DNA of 6,093 nt from Flavobacteriales bacterium (GCA_015660615.1 DQKQ01000055.1:1-6093), one strand, 5' to 3'; shown: positions 1-5,961, counted from the stretch's first letter. Notes: generated by a model not told the origin, from the sequence alone. Program-made: numbers and translations.

Positions 1-1130
1 CCGTCAGGACAAGTAATCCAAAAAGTCAAGTCTCCAATAAACGAATGCTCAATATTTGCAGTAATAAGCTCAATATCTTCACAGTTTTCTAGAACTTGAC
101 CTTGCTCGAAAAAATCAATGAATAACTCTGATGTAAAAGCAACTCCAGTGGCATCTGGGAGGTCCGCTAGTTCTGAAACTCCTACAGGAGGAAGAGCAGT
201 CCAAGTAATAGACTGAACAGGATCACCATTTAAAAACCCAGGTGAACCCGCACAAATAGGTGTCGTAAATTCCGTATTAAATATCGGCAAAGTACTGACT
301 AAGACCTGGTGAGGTTGAAGGTTCGTACTGTTACATTCATTCTCGTCAACCACCGTAAGTGTAACAATGTACTCACCCGGCACAGCATAAGAGTGAGGTA
401 CAATAAGCCCATCAGAAACATCCGTTATTTCTACTGCTCCATCTCCCCAATTCCAAACGAGAGATTGTAGAGCAAACCCATCTGTTCCAAATGCAGATTC
501 TGCAGAAAAAGTGATAACATCATCAGGACAAAGGCCTATACTTATAGAGCCTTCTTGGTTGTTGGGAAATGGTTCGGGTGAAACCAACTCAAGTCCCGAA
601 ACAGGGTATGAGCATGGAGTCACACAGCTTATTGTAGCAGCCCAACCTATATCGCCACCTGAAGCATTGTTATTACAAACAAATTGAAACGTAACACATC
701 CTGTTGGATTATCAATTGAAGCAGTTATACTTACACCATCAAAACTATTCCCAGTACCTACACCAACTAGATTAGATCCAGTATTATCTCCATCGTATGC
801 ATACAGCGCATCATTGTTATTCGGATTCGCATTTGTTTGTAAATCGAAACCTAGAAAATTGATTTGAACTGCATCTCCAGGAACATCAGGACAAAATGTA
901 ATCGTATTATTTGTACAAGAATATGGGTCTTGAGCGTCTTGCGTACCACTATTGTCATCCGTAAAAACAGCACTCGTACCACATTCATAAATGATTACAT
1001 CCGCAGACCCCATTGTGTAGATTATTGACTCTTGCGAAAAAATACTCACGGAACATGAAATACTCAAAAACACAATAAAAAGAAAGCGAAAACTAATCAG
1101 ATAATTCATACTCAATAAGTGGGGCTTCAT
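1..1130 (-). CDS. Secreted CUB-like/PKD/P-domain-like surface protein, 3' end outside the window
   Basis: The frame is open from the start to base 1, giving 376 codons with the C-terminus missing. Residues 1-33 (from the start at 1130) form a signal peptide: a weakly basic start, a hydrophobic core FLFIVFLSIS, and a likely cut near IFSQ. Residues about 38-170 look like a CUB-like domain with Cys at 50, 72, 80, 145, 152 and 169. Residues about 181-280 are a PKD domain with WNWGDG at 226-231 and HSYAVPGEY at 246-254. Residues about 334 onward, with EHSFIGDLTFWITCPDG, resemble the proprotein-convertase P-domain-like module common in Bacteroidota exoproteins. Such proteins are usually large, exported by the type IX system and surface-bound; the sorting domain cannot be seen here. 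In-frame ATGs also lie at 1157 and 1109. I chose 1130 because the 1157 codon falls inside a palindrome and upstream of a promoter-like box. The gene follows the sigma/anti-sigma pair on the same strand. No catalytic domain is visible, so its function is unknown. Confidence 0.85.
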   Translation of the reverse strand, partial: MKPHLLSMNYLISFRFLFIVFLSISCSVSIFSQESIIYTMGSADVIIYECGTSAVFTDDNSGTQDAQDPYSCTNNTITFCPDVPGDAVQINFLGFDLQTNANPNNNDALYAYDGDNTGSNLVGVGTGNSFDGVSITASIDNPTGCVTFQFVCNNNASGGDIGWAATISCVTPCSYPVSGLELVSPEPFPNNQEGSISIGLCPDDVITFSAESAFGTDGFALQSLVWNWGDGAVEITDVSDGLIVPHSYAVPGEYIVTLTVVDENECNSTNLQPHQVLVSTLPIFNTEFTTPICAGSPGFLNGDPVQSITWTALPPVGVSELADLPDATGVAFTSELFIDFFEQGQVLENCEDIELITANIEHSFIGDLTFWITCPD

Positions 1131-1137
1131 TAAGCTG

Positions 1138-1144
1138 CAAGATA
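1138..1144 (-). promoter_or_regulatory. Promoter-like -7 element before the surface-protein gene
   Basis: Read on the minus strand this is TATCTTG followed by CA, one T short of the Bacteroidota consensus TAnnTTTG. The ATG at 1130 lies seven bases beyond it, so a transcript would begin at or next to the start codon. No TTG-type -33 box lies at the right distance; a 19-bp palindrome covers that position instead. The surrounding 12-mer TGCAAGATACTA (plus strand, 1136-1147) recurs exactly at 5837-5848, just before another minus-strand start codon. Confidence 0.4.
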
Positions 1145-1151
1145 CTAATTC

Positions 1152-1170
1152 ATTCATAAACTTTATGAAT
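1152..1170. repeat. Perfect 19-bp inverted repeat, candidate operator
   Basis: The two arms ATTCATAAA (1152-1160) and TTTATGAAT (1162-1170) are perfect reverse complements around a single central base. It lies between the stop of the anti-sigma-like gene (1193) and the start of the surface-protein gene, centred about 17 bases upstream of the -7-like box. The one-base centre, AT-rich arms and lack of a T-run make a transcription terminator unlikely; the geometry fits a site for a dimeric DNA-binding protein. The regulator is unknown. One arm, ATTCATAAA, also occurs at 983-991 inside the coding region, probably by chance. Confidence 0.55.
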
Positions 1171-1192
1171 ACGGTTTAAGAAGACGCAAACA

Positions 1193-2467
1193 CTACCTTT
1201 CAACCTCTATTATGTCGTTGTAAAGTCGTTGTTTACCACTGTGACTATAGCATACAACAGTCCAGTTAAAAGACTGACCATCAGGCACTAAGTCGCCATT
1301 GCGAAAATCTCCTTGCCAAGGGGTGTTGAAATCAGTAGTTGAAAATACTATCTCGCCATTTTTATCGGAAATAACAAGCTCCCACTTTTCAGAAAGTCCT
1401 TCTAAACCAAATGGCATAAATGTGTCATATCGTCCGTCATTATTTGGGCTAAACCTCGCAGGTGCATTTAAAGAATTTCTATTCCCAAATTTGATAACTT
1501 TCGTTGTGTGATCTTGGCAGCCGAATTTATTTGAAGCTATAAGGTTTAATTCATATTCACCAGGGATTTTAAACTCGGGCGTGTTATTTTCAGAAATCGC
1601 ACCATCTACTATCCAAGTAGATGAATTCGCATCTTTTGTTTTGTTATTTAACTCTACTTGCACTCCACTATTTACAACGTTACGGGGCATAGTCCAATCA
1701 AACACGGCTTCAGGAAGTGGGTGCACTTCGATTAAACTTTCAATTGTTCTGGTTTTAATAATACCTGTTCCTTGAGATCTAACTGAAAGAGTTACATCAA
1801 AAACACCTTCATCGTCATAGACATGAGAAGGATCTGATTCTGTGGAAAAACTACCATCTCCAAAATTCCATAAAAAATTCATCGTCTTATCTATATCTCT
1901 AAGTTCGAAATCAACTTTAATACCTACACAAGCTTCTTTTGTAGAAACTTCAAATGGGATTGCTGTTGAAGCCGGATGAAACACATCTTTTTCTTTCATC
2001 TGTGACTCATCACCTGTCACTTGATTCTCATGATTTACGACAACCCTTTCTTCTACTTCTTCACTTTCTACTATTATCTGTTTAATCTGTTCTTCTCTAT
2101 CAAACTGCTCAGGATCAACAGGCTCAAGCATTCCAGTTTCTTCGTTATATACTACTCCATAATCAGGCCCTATATCTTCAAAATTCGTCAAACCATCCTC
2201 AATGATTATCTCAATAGGCTCTTCATTAACGACTGTCTCTAATGTAAGGAAACGCTGAACTACATATAGTGAAGCAGATCCTAAAATCACTGCGGCACTT
2301 ATTGATAATTGAGAAATTAAACGCGTGCTAGCAGCACCAAACCCTAGAGCTCCAAGGGCCGCTACAGCAGCTAATCTCTCTTTCATCTTCCCCCAGTCAG
2401 CAGTTGCTTCTGGCTCCTGATTTTCGAGAGTCTCTCTTATTTTTTTATCAAACTTCTTATCAGACAT
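1193..2467 (-). CDS. Membrane anti-sigma-like protein with periplasmic PKD and CHU_C domains
   Basis: 424 residues. Residues 1-30 are charged and contain an isolated Trp (W25), as in the short cytoplasmic segments of Bacteroidota anti-sigma-like proteins encoded beside ECF sigma factors. Residues 32-47 are Ala/Gly-rich and hydrophobic; 51-70 is the best transmembrane helix. A strongly acidic linker follows (about 77-160). Residues about 166-249 form a PKD domain (WNFGDG at 200-205, HVYDDEGVFDV at 215-225). Residues about 252-327 look like a degenerate PKD-type fold without the WxFGDG motif. Residues about 330-424 match the CHU_C/gliding-motility C-terminal type, with FSPNNDG at 339-345 and a terminal YNDIIEV. 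The start overlaps the sigma-factor stop by 8 bp, implying translational coupling and a shared job: holding the sigma factor until an envelope signal arrives. That role is inferred from context. CHU_C is normally on type IX-secreted proteins with a cleavable signal peptide; none is visible here, so this domain is probably retained facing the periplasm. Confidence 0.9.
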   Translation of the reverse strand: MSDKKFDKKIRETLENQEPEATADWGKMKERLAAVAALGALGFGAASTRLISQLSISAAVILGSASLYVVQRFLTLETVVNEEPIEIIIEDGLTNFEDIGPDYGVVYNEETGMLEPVDPEQFDREEQIKQIIVESEEVEERVVVNHENQVTGDESQMKEKDVFHPASTAIPFEVSTKEACVGIKVDFELRDIDKTMNFLWNFGDGSFSTESDPSHVYDDEGVFDVTLSVRSQGTGIIKTRTIESLIEVHPLPEAVFDWTMPRNVVNSGVQVELNNKTKDANSSTWIVDGAISENNTPEFKIPGEYELNLIASNKFGCQDHTTKVIKFGNRNSLNAPARFSPNNDGRYDTFMPFGLEGLSEKWELVISDKNGEIVFSTTDFNTPWQGDFRNGDLVPDGQSFNWTVVCYSHSGKQRLYNDIIEVER

Positions 2468-3032
2468 GATTTGTCTTTTTCATATTTACTAAAATGCTCC
2501 GAAGGTTTCGTCTTGCCTTAGCAAGATTTGACTTCGAAGTCCCTACACTAATGCCTAATTCATCAGAGATCTCTTTGTGCGCTAGATTGTCAAAAACATG
2601 TAGGTTGAAAACCATACGGTACATCGGTGACAGTTTTGCCATGGCAGCTTGCACATCGTGAACTGTAAAATTCATTTCATCATCCTCATCATAACTTATA
2701 TGTACGTCTTCTTCAACAAATGAGTCAAAAGATTCTTCAACCCCTAGAACCAATCCAGTAGCCTTACGACTTCTGATAGCATCTATTGATGTATTAACCA
2801 TGATGCGCCGCATCCAACCTTCAAAAGAACCTTTAGAAGAATACTTATGAATACTTAAAAATATTTTTAAGAACCCCTCTTGAACAACATCTTGTGTGGC
2901 GTCTTTATCCGAAACATATCGCAAACACACACCAAACATTAATCGGTAATACCGTTCAAAAACCCATCGCTGAGATTTATCATCTCCTCGTAGGCATCCA
3001 TTAATGTGGGCAAGCAATTCTTTGTTTTGCAT
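2460..3032 (-). CDS. ECF-type RNA polymerase sigma-70 family factor
   Basis: 190 residues, the usual length of an ECF sigma factor. Region 2 spans about residues 25-88: FERYYRLMFGVCLRYV, then DATQDVVQEGFLKIF for core binding and -10 recognition, then SFEGWMRRIMVNTSIDAIR. An acidic linker (about 96-120, with EEDVHISYDEDDE) joins it to region 4 (about 127-182), where LSPMYRMVFNLHVFDNLAHKEISDELGIS and the helix-turn-helix GTSKSNLAKARRNLR recognise the -35. There is no N-terminal region 1 or region 3, as expected for this class. It would direct RNA polymerase to a small regulon, probably envelope or surface genes, under control of the membrane protein encoded immediately downstream. The start ATG has no clear Shine-Dalgarno sequence, as is normal in this phylum. 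The specific ECF group cannot be assigned by eye. Confidence 0.95.
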   Translation of the reverse strand: MQNKELLAHINGCLRGDDKSQRWVFERYYRLMFGVCLRYVSDKDATQDVVQEGFLKIFLSIHKYSSKGSFEGWMRRIMVNTSIDAIRSRKATGLVLGVEESFDSFVEEDVHISYDEDDEMNFTVHDVQAAMAKLSPMYRMVFNLHVFDNLAHKEISDELGISVGTSKSNLAKARRNLRSILVNMKKTNHV

Positions 3033-3085
3033 TATAGTCGCCGCTTTACATGACGAAACCTTAGTAAAAAGGTTGCCTCGTATTT

Positions 3086-3112
3086 AAAATATAGCTTTAA
3101 GCGGATACGCAA
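3086..3112 (-). promoter_or_regulatory. Possible promoter of the sigma/anti-sigma operon
   Basis: On the minus strand a TTG (3112-3110) is followed after 16 bases by TATATTTT (3093-3086), which matches TAnnTTTG at seven of eight positions. This would leave a leader of roughly 45-50 bases before the sigma-factor ATG. The match is suggestive only, because the region is AT-rich; the sigma factor might instead transcribe its own gene from a different element. Confidence 0.3.
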
Positions 3113-3165
3113 TTTCGTTGAAAATCTCTATCTAAGCAAACCACCACATAACCTTTCGCCTTTTG

Positions 3166-3173
3166 TAACTTTG
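3166..3173 (+). promoter_or_regulatory. mnmA promoter, perfect TAnnTTTG -7 box
   Basis: TAACTTTG matches the Bacteroidota housekeeping -7 consensus exactly. Only four bases (CATT) separate it from the mnmA ATG at 3178. Because transcription starts a few bases after this box, the message probably begins at or within a base or two of the start codon and would be leaderless. No convincing TTG -33 box is visible 17-23 bases upstream. Confidence 0.6.
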
Positions 3174-3177
3174 CATT

Positions 3178-4338
3178 ATGAGAATAGTCGTAGGATTATC
3201 TGGTGGTGTTGACTCTAGTGTTGCCGCTTATAAGTTAGTAGAAGAAGGGCACGACGTAATTGGGTTATTTATGAGGAATTGGCACGATGAATCTGTTACA
3301 ATAAGTGATGATTGCCCATGGCTCGACGATTCCAATGATGCTATGCTTGTGGCTGAGCACTTGGGGATCCCCTTCCAAGTAATAGATTTTAGTGCTGAGT
3401 ATCACGAGAGAATAGTTGACTATATGTTCTCTGAGTATGAACAAGGTCGGACACCAAATCCAGACATTCTTTGCAACAGAGAAATTAAGTTCGATTTATT
3501 TTTAGATGCCGCACTCAAGTTAGGGGCTGAAGCTGTTGCAACAGGGCATTACTGTCAAAGAGATGAAACCATCATCGAAGATGGCTCAACCGAATATGAA
3601 TTAATTGCCGGTGCTGACCCCAATAAAGACCAAAGCTATTTCCTTTGTCAACTCACTCAATACCAGCTTAAACACGCCATCTTTCCTATTGGCAATATGC
3701 TGAAACCAGACCTGCGGTTAGTCGCGAAAAATGCTGGCATACATACCGCTGATAAAAAAGACAGTCAAGGATTATGTTTTATAGGTAAGGTTAGGCTGCC
3801 GGATTTCTTGCAGCAAAAACTAAGCGTTAAATCTGGGGATATTATCCAAGTCTCAAATGAGCACTCAACATTCAAATCATCTCAGAAAGCTGTAACTGAT
3901 CCATATACATTAACTCCTGAAATGGGATCTATCATAGGGCAACATCAGGGAGCTCACTTTTTCACTGTAGGCCAAAGGAAAGGTCTCAACGTTGGGGGTA
4001 AACTTGAACCACTATATGTAATAGGAACTGATGTTATTACAAACACTGTATATGTAGGACAAGGTGACAATCACATTGGGCTTATGAGAAGTGCCTTACT
4101 CATAACGAAAGAAGATGTTCACTGGGTGCTTCCGTCTCACAAAATGGAAATAGGCGAAACACGTAAATACCTTCTTAGATTTAGATATAGACAACCTCTT
4201 CAAACAGGGAAAGTTAAGATGACTGAGGAAGGGCTAAATCTATACTTTGACAAACCACAAAAAGGTATAACAGCTGGACAGTTTGCAACACTTTATGATG
4301 GGAATAAACTTGTAGCTTCAGGCCCTATAAAGGCATAA
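3178..4338 (+). CDS. mnmA: tRNA-specific 2-thiouridylase MnmA
   Basis: MnmA puts sulfur on C2 of the wobble uridine (U34) of tRNA-Lys, tRNA-Glu and tRNA-Gln in the cytoplasm, using ATP and sulfur delivered as a persulfide. At 386 residues it is slightly longer than the E. coli enzyme (368). Visible signatures in order are the PP-loop SGGVDSS (8-14), NWHDES (34-39), TPNPDILCN with the first catalytic Cys at 99, ATGHY (121-125), KDQSYFL (150-156), KKDSQGLCFIG with the persulfide-carrying Cys at 200, and GQRKGL (265-270) opening the C-terminal barrel domains. An insert of about 30 residues (roughly 222-253) before the IGQHQGAHFFTVGQ stretch accounts for the extra length and is, as I recall, common in Bacteroidota homologues. 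Both catalytic cysteines and the ATP loop are intact. The gene stands alone on its strand, divergent from the sigma-factor operon and tail-to-tail with the glycosyltransferase. Confidence 0.97.
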   Translation: MRIVVGLSGGVDSSVAAYKLVEEGHDVIGLFMRNWHDESVTISDDCPWLDDSNDAMLVAEHLGIPFQVIDFSAEYHERIVDYMFSEYEQGRTPNPDILCNREIKFDLFLDAALKLGAEAVATGHYCQRDETIIEDGSTEYELIAGADPNKDQSYFLCQLTQYQLKHAIFPIGNMLKPDLRLVAKNAGIHTADKKDSQGLCFIGKVRLPDFLQQKLSVKSGDIIQVSNEHSTFKSSQKAVTDPYTLTPEMGSIIGQHQGAHFFTVGQRKGLNVGGKLEPLYVIGTDVITNTVYVGQGDNHIGLMRSALLITKEDVHWVLPSHKMEIGETRKYLLRFRYRQPLQTGKVKMTEEGLNLYFDKPQKGITAGQFATLYDGNKLVASGPIKA

Positions 4339-4356
4339 AACCTTAATTTATTTTTT
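4330..4356 (+). terminator. Weak terminator-like end of mnmA
   Basis: A 4-bp stem AAGG/CCTT (4330-4333 with 4341-4344, 7-base loop) spans the mnmA stop codon and is followed by a T-rich stretch with six Ts at 4351-4356. The stem is short, so termination efficiency is doubtful. It lies partly inside the 3' end of the opposing glycosyltransferase gene. Confidence 0.25.
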
Positions 4357-5290
4357 CTGAAATTCTATATTCTGTTCTTTCAGGGCTATTTCGGGAAACC
4401 ATTTCAGCAATAAAACCTGCTAAAAACAACTGAGAACCTAAAATCATTCCTGTTAGGGCTACGTAAAACGCAGAAATTTCAGTAATGTTTTTTGCCTCCA
4501 TATCTATGTTAATTGCATAGAGTTTATATCCTGCAATTGCTATAAAAAGGCCTGCACTTACTAAAAACGTTAAGAGCCCTAAAAACCCGAATAAATGCAT
4601 GGGTTTACGTCCAAAACGCTGAACAAATGCAATCGTCAATAAATCTAGCATGCCATTTGTAAATCTCTCAATGCCAAACTTAGTAGCCCCGTACTTCCTA
4701 GCTCTATGAGAAACTACATGTTCTCCAATTTTATCGAATCCAGCAGATTTTGCAAGAAGTGGAATATATCTGTGCATCTCGCCTTGTACTTCTATAGCCT
4801 TGACAACGTCATGCTTATAGCACTTTAATCCACAATTAAAATCGTTTAGATAAATCCCACTCACCCTACGCGTCATCCAATTATATAGTTTTGTTGGAAT
4901 GGTTTTAGAAAGTGGGTCATGTCGCTCCTTTTTCCATCCACTTATTAGGTCAAACCCTCCATCAAGAAGAAGCTTCTCCATAACTAAAATCTCATCAGGG
5001 CTGTCCTGTAAGTCAGCATCCATAGTGAATACGACTGCACCTATAGAAGCCTCGAAACCCTTTTGTAGTCCGGCACTCTTGCCGTAATTACGAGCGAACT
5101 TGATCCCTTTCACCTTTCCTGGGTAGTTGGTTTTCAAGTTTTCAATAACAGACCAAGAGTCATCCTTAGACCCATCATCAACAAAGACAACTTCAAATTT
5201 TCTTTTTTCGAGGACCCTGTTAATCCACTCCATTAACTCAGGTAAACTTTCAGCTTCGTTGTAAAGCGGAATAACTATGGAAATATCCAT
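4343..5290 (-). CDS. GT2 glycosyltransferase, polyprenyl-phosphate (DPM1/GtrB-like) type
   Basis: 315 residues. The N-terminal GT-A domain (about 1-220) starts with SIVIPLYNEAESLPEL (4-19) and has the nucleotide-binding VDDGSKDDS (37-45), ARNYGKSAGLQKGF (66-79) and the metal-binding DADLQDSPDE (91-100). FNCGLKCY (151-158) and KYGATKFG (199-206) are typical of the dolichyl-phosphate-mannose-synthase/GtrB group. Two transmembrane helices follow (about 231-254 and 272-297), ending in a charged cytoplasmic tail. Family knowledge implies transfer of a sugar from a nucleotide donor to undecaprenyl phosphate at the inner leaflet of the inner membrane, for later use in envelope glycans or lipid modification; the sugar is not predictable. 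The start lies 6 bp after the stop of the DUF4199-type gene, so the two are co-transcribed. The stop faces the mnmA stop across 4 bp. Confidence 0.93.
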   Translation of the reverse strand: MDISIVIPLYNEAESLPELMEWINRVLEKRKFEVVFVDDGSKDDSWSVIENLKTNYPGKVKGIKFARNYGKSAGLQKGFEASIGAVVFTMDADLQDSPDEILVMEKLLLDGGFDLISGWKKERHDPLSKTIPTKLYNWMTRRVSGIYLNDFNCGLKCYKHDVVKAIEVQGEMHRYIPLLAKSAGFDKIGEHVVSHRARKYGATKFGIERFTNGMLDLLTIAFVQRFGRKPMHLFGFLGLLTFLVSAGLFIAIAGYKLYAINIDMEAKNITEISAFYVALTGMILGSQLFLAGFIAEMVSRNSPERTEYRISEKIN

Positions 5291-5296
5291 TTGGCC

Positions 5297-5833
5297 TTAA
5301 AAATTAATCTTATTCTCGGGACTACGTTTAAATATCGCAGCAACAATAAGAGCGATTAAACCCCAAAAAGCTGAAGTGTATAAAAGGCCAACAATGGCCC
5401 CAGACAAAGTATATCCCTTGCGAATCTCTAATTCAGTGTCAGATAAGGTTTGTTCGAGTAGATCACCCTCAAGGCCGAAAGATTCCATCATTCCCTCAAC
5501 TCTTTCTAACGTAATGTCAGCAACCGTATCTATTAGCTCTGGATCGATTAAATTAAAAAGCACAAGGTTGAAAACGATGGAAGAAACTAGAATACATACC
5601 ACAGATATCATTATGTGGCCTAATAGTCTAGAGAAATTTATTATCCCGCTCTCATCTGCACGAATTGCTCGGCTAACAACAATCATTGTGATGATAATTA
5701 GCAGAAATTGTGCCATGCCTAATGGCCATCCCACTAACGCTTCAACTCCAATAATGTACGCTACCAGACTAAGTATGACAGAAATAAGGGCTGCCAATCC
5801 GCCGTGTTGCCAAACTAATTGATTTATTTTCAT
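5297..5833 (-). CDS. DUF4199-type four-helix inner-membrane protein
   Basis: 178 residues with four hydrophobic segments at about 10-29, 34-56, 67-95 and 142-168, a loop between helices 3 and 4 that is acidic and probably helical (about 98-138, starting LIDPELIDTVADITLERVEGMME), and a short basic C-terminus. The topology, the IDPEL motif after the third helix, the length and the position directly before a GT2 glycosyltransferase match the DUF4199 family of Bacteroidota, whose function is unknown. The pairing suggests it helps the glycosyltransferase or lipid-carrier step, but nothing in the sequence proves that. The start ATG lies five bases after a TATCTTG box, so the operon message may be leaderless. 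Membership was assigned by pattern, not by a profile search. Confidence 0.85.
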   Translation of the reverse strand: MKINQLVWQHGGLAALISVILSLVAYIIGVEALVGWPLGMAQFLLIIITMIVVSRAIRADESGIINFSRLLGHIMISVVCILVSSIVFNLVLFNLIDPELIDTVADITLERVEGMMESFGLEGDLLEQTLSDTELEIRKGYTLSGAIVGLLYTSAFWGLIALIVAAIFKRSPENKINF

Positions 5834-5838
5834 GAGTG

Positions 5839-5871
5839 CAAGATACTACCTTATCTTTGCATCTGGGGCAA
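5839..5871 (-). promoter_or_regulatory. Promoter-like elements for the DUF4199-glycosyltransferase operon
   Basis: On the minus strand TATCTTG (5845-5839) sits five bases before the start codon, one T short of the consensus TAnnTTTG, and a TTG (5871-5869) lies 23 bases upstream of it, inside the first bases of the SRP RNA. The same 12-mer (5837-5848) occurs before the surface-protein gene at 1136-1147. Confidence 0.4.
5852..5859 (+). promoter_or_regulatory. SRP RNA promoter, perfect TAnnTTTG -7 box
   Basis: TATCTTTG matches the Bacteroidota -7 consensus fully and is followed by CATCT and then the GGGGCAAG that begins the SRP RNA, placing the transcription start near 5864-5866. A T-rich stretch at 5827-5830, about 21 bases upstream, could act as a weak -33 element. 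The box is shared in style (CTTTGCAT) with the mnmA promoter. Confidence 0.65.
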
Positions 5872-5961
5872 GTCTCTTACGACCAGCTCCCGCTTAATCC
5901 CCCAGGGTCGGAAGACAGCAAGGGTATGCGGTTGAGCGGTGCGATAAGAATCGCTTGCCCC
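5865..5961 (+). ncRNA. ffs: Bacterial small signal recognition particle RNA (4.5S-like)
   Basis: About 97 nt folding as one long hairpin. The ends pair perfectly: GGGGCAAG (5865-5872) with CTTGCCCC (5954-5961). A middle helix pairs CCGCTTAA (5890-5897) with TTGAGCGG (5932-5939), with one G-U pair. The apex is the conserved Ffh-binding domain IV: CAGG (5903-5906), a 3-bp stem GTC/GAC closing the GGAA tetraloop (5910-5913), and AGCA (5917-5920) opposite CAGG. It has no Alu domain, as in the small SRP RNA of Gram-negative bacteria. With Ffh and FtsY it targets nascent membrane proteins to the inner membrane. A perfect -7 box lies just upstream and a T7 tract just downstream. Ends are good to within a few bases. 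Confidence 0.93.

Noticed and set aside
1050..1130. Lipoprotein signal for the surface protein
   Set aside because: The Cys in LSISC lacks a proper lipobox (Ser at -3, Ile at -2), and the peptide continues hydrophobic to a more typical cleavage site near IFSQ.
1152..1170. Palindrome read as an intrinsic terminator of the sigma operon
   Set aside because: The stem is AT-only apart from one G/C pair, the centre is a single base, and no T-run follows on either strand.
1299..2242. Three short plus-strand frames (1299-1511, 1581-1775, 2021-2242)
   Set aside because: All lie antisense to the anti-sigma/PKD/CHU_C gene. The last is Phe/Tyr/Ile-rich only because it mirrors the acidic linker codons.
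4899..5087. Plus-strand frame of 62 codons
   Set aside because: Antisense to the conserved catalytic core of the GT2 glycosyltransferase, with no independent signal.
5376..5822. Plus-strand open frame of 148 codons opposite the DUF4199-type gene
   Set aside because: It is antisense to a gene with convincing transmembrane segments and operon context; its own translation is Ser/Thr/Arg-rich without hydrophobic or domain structure.
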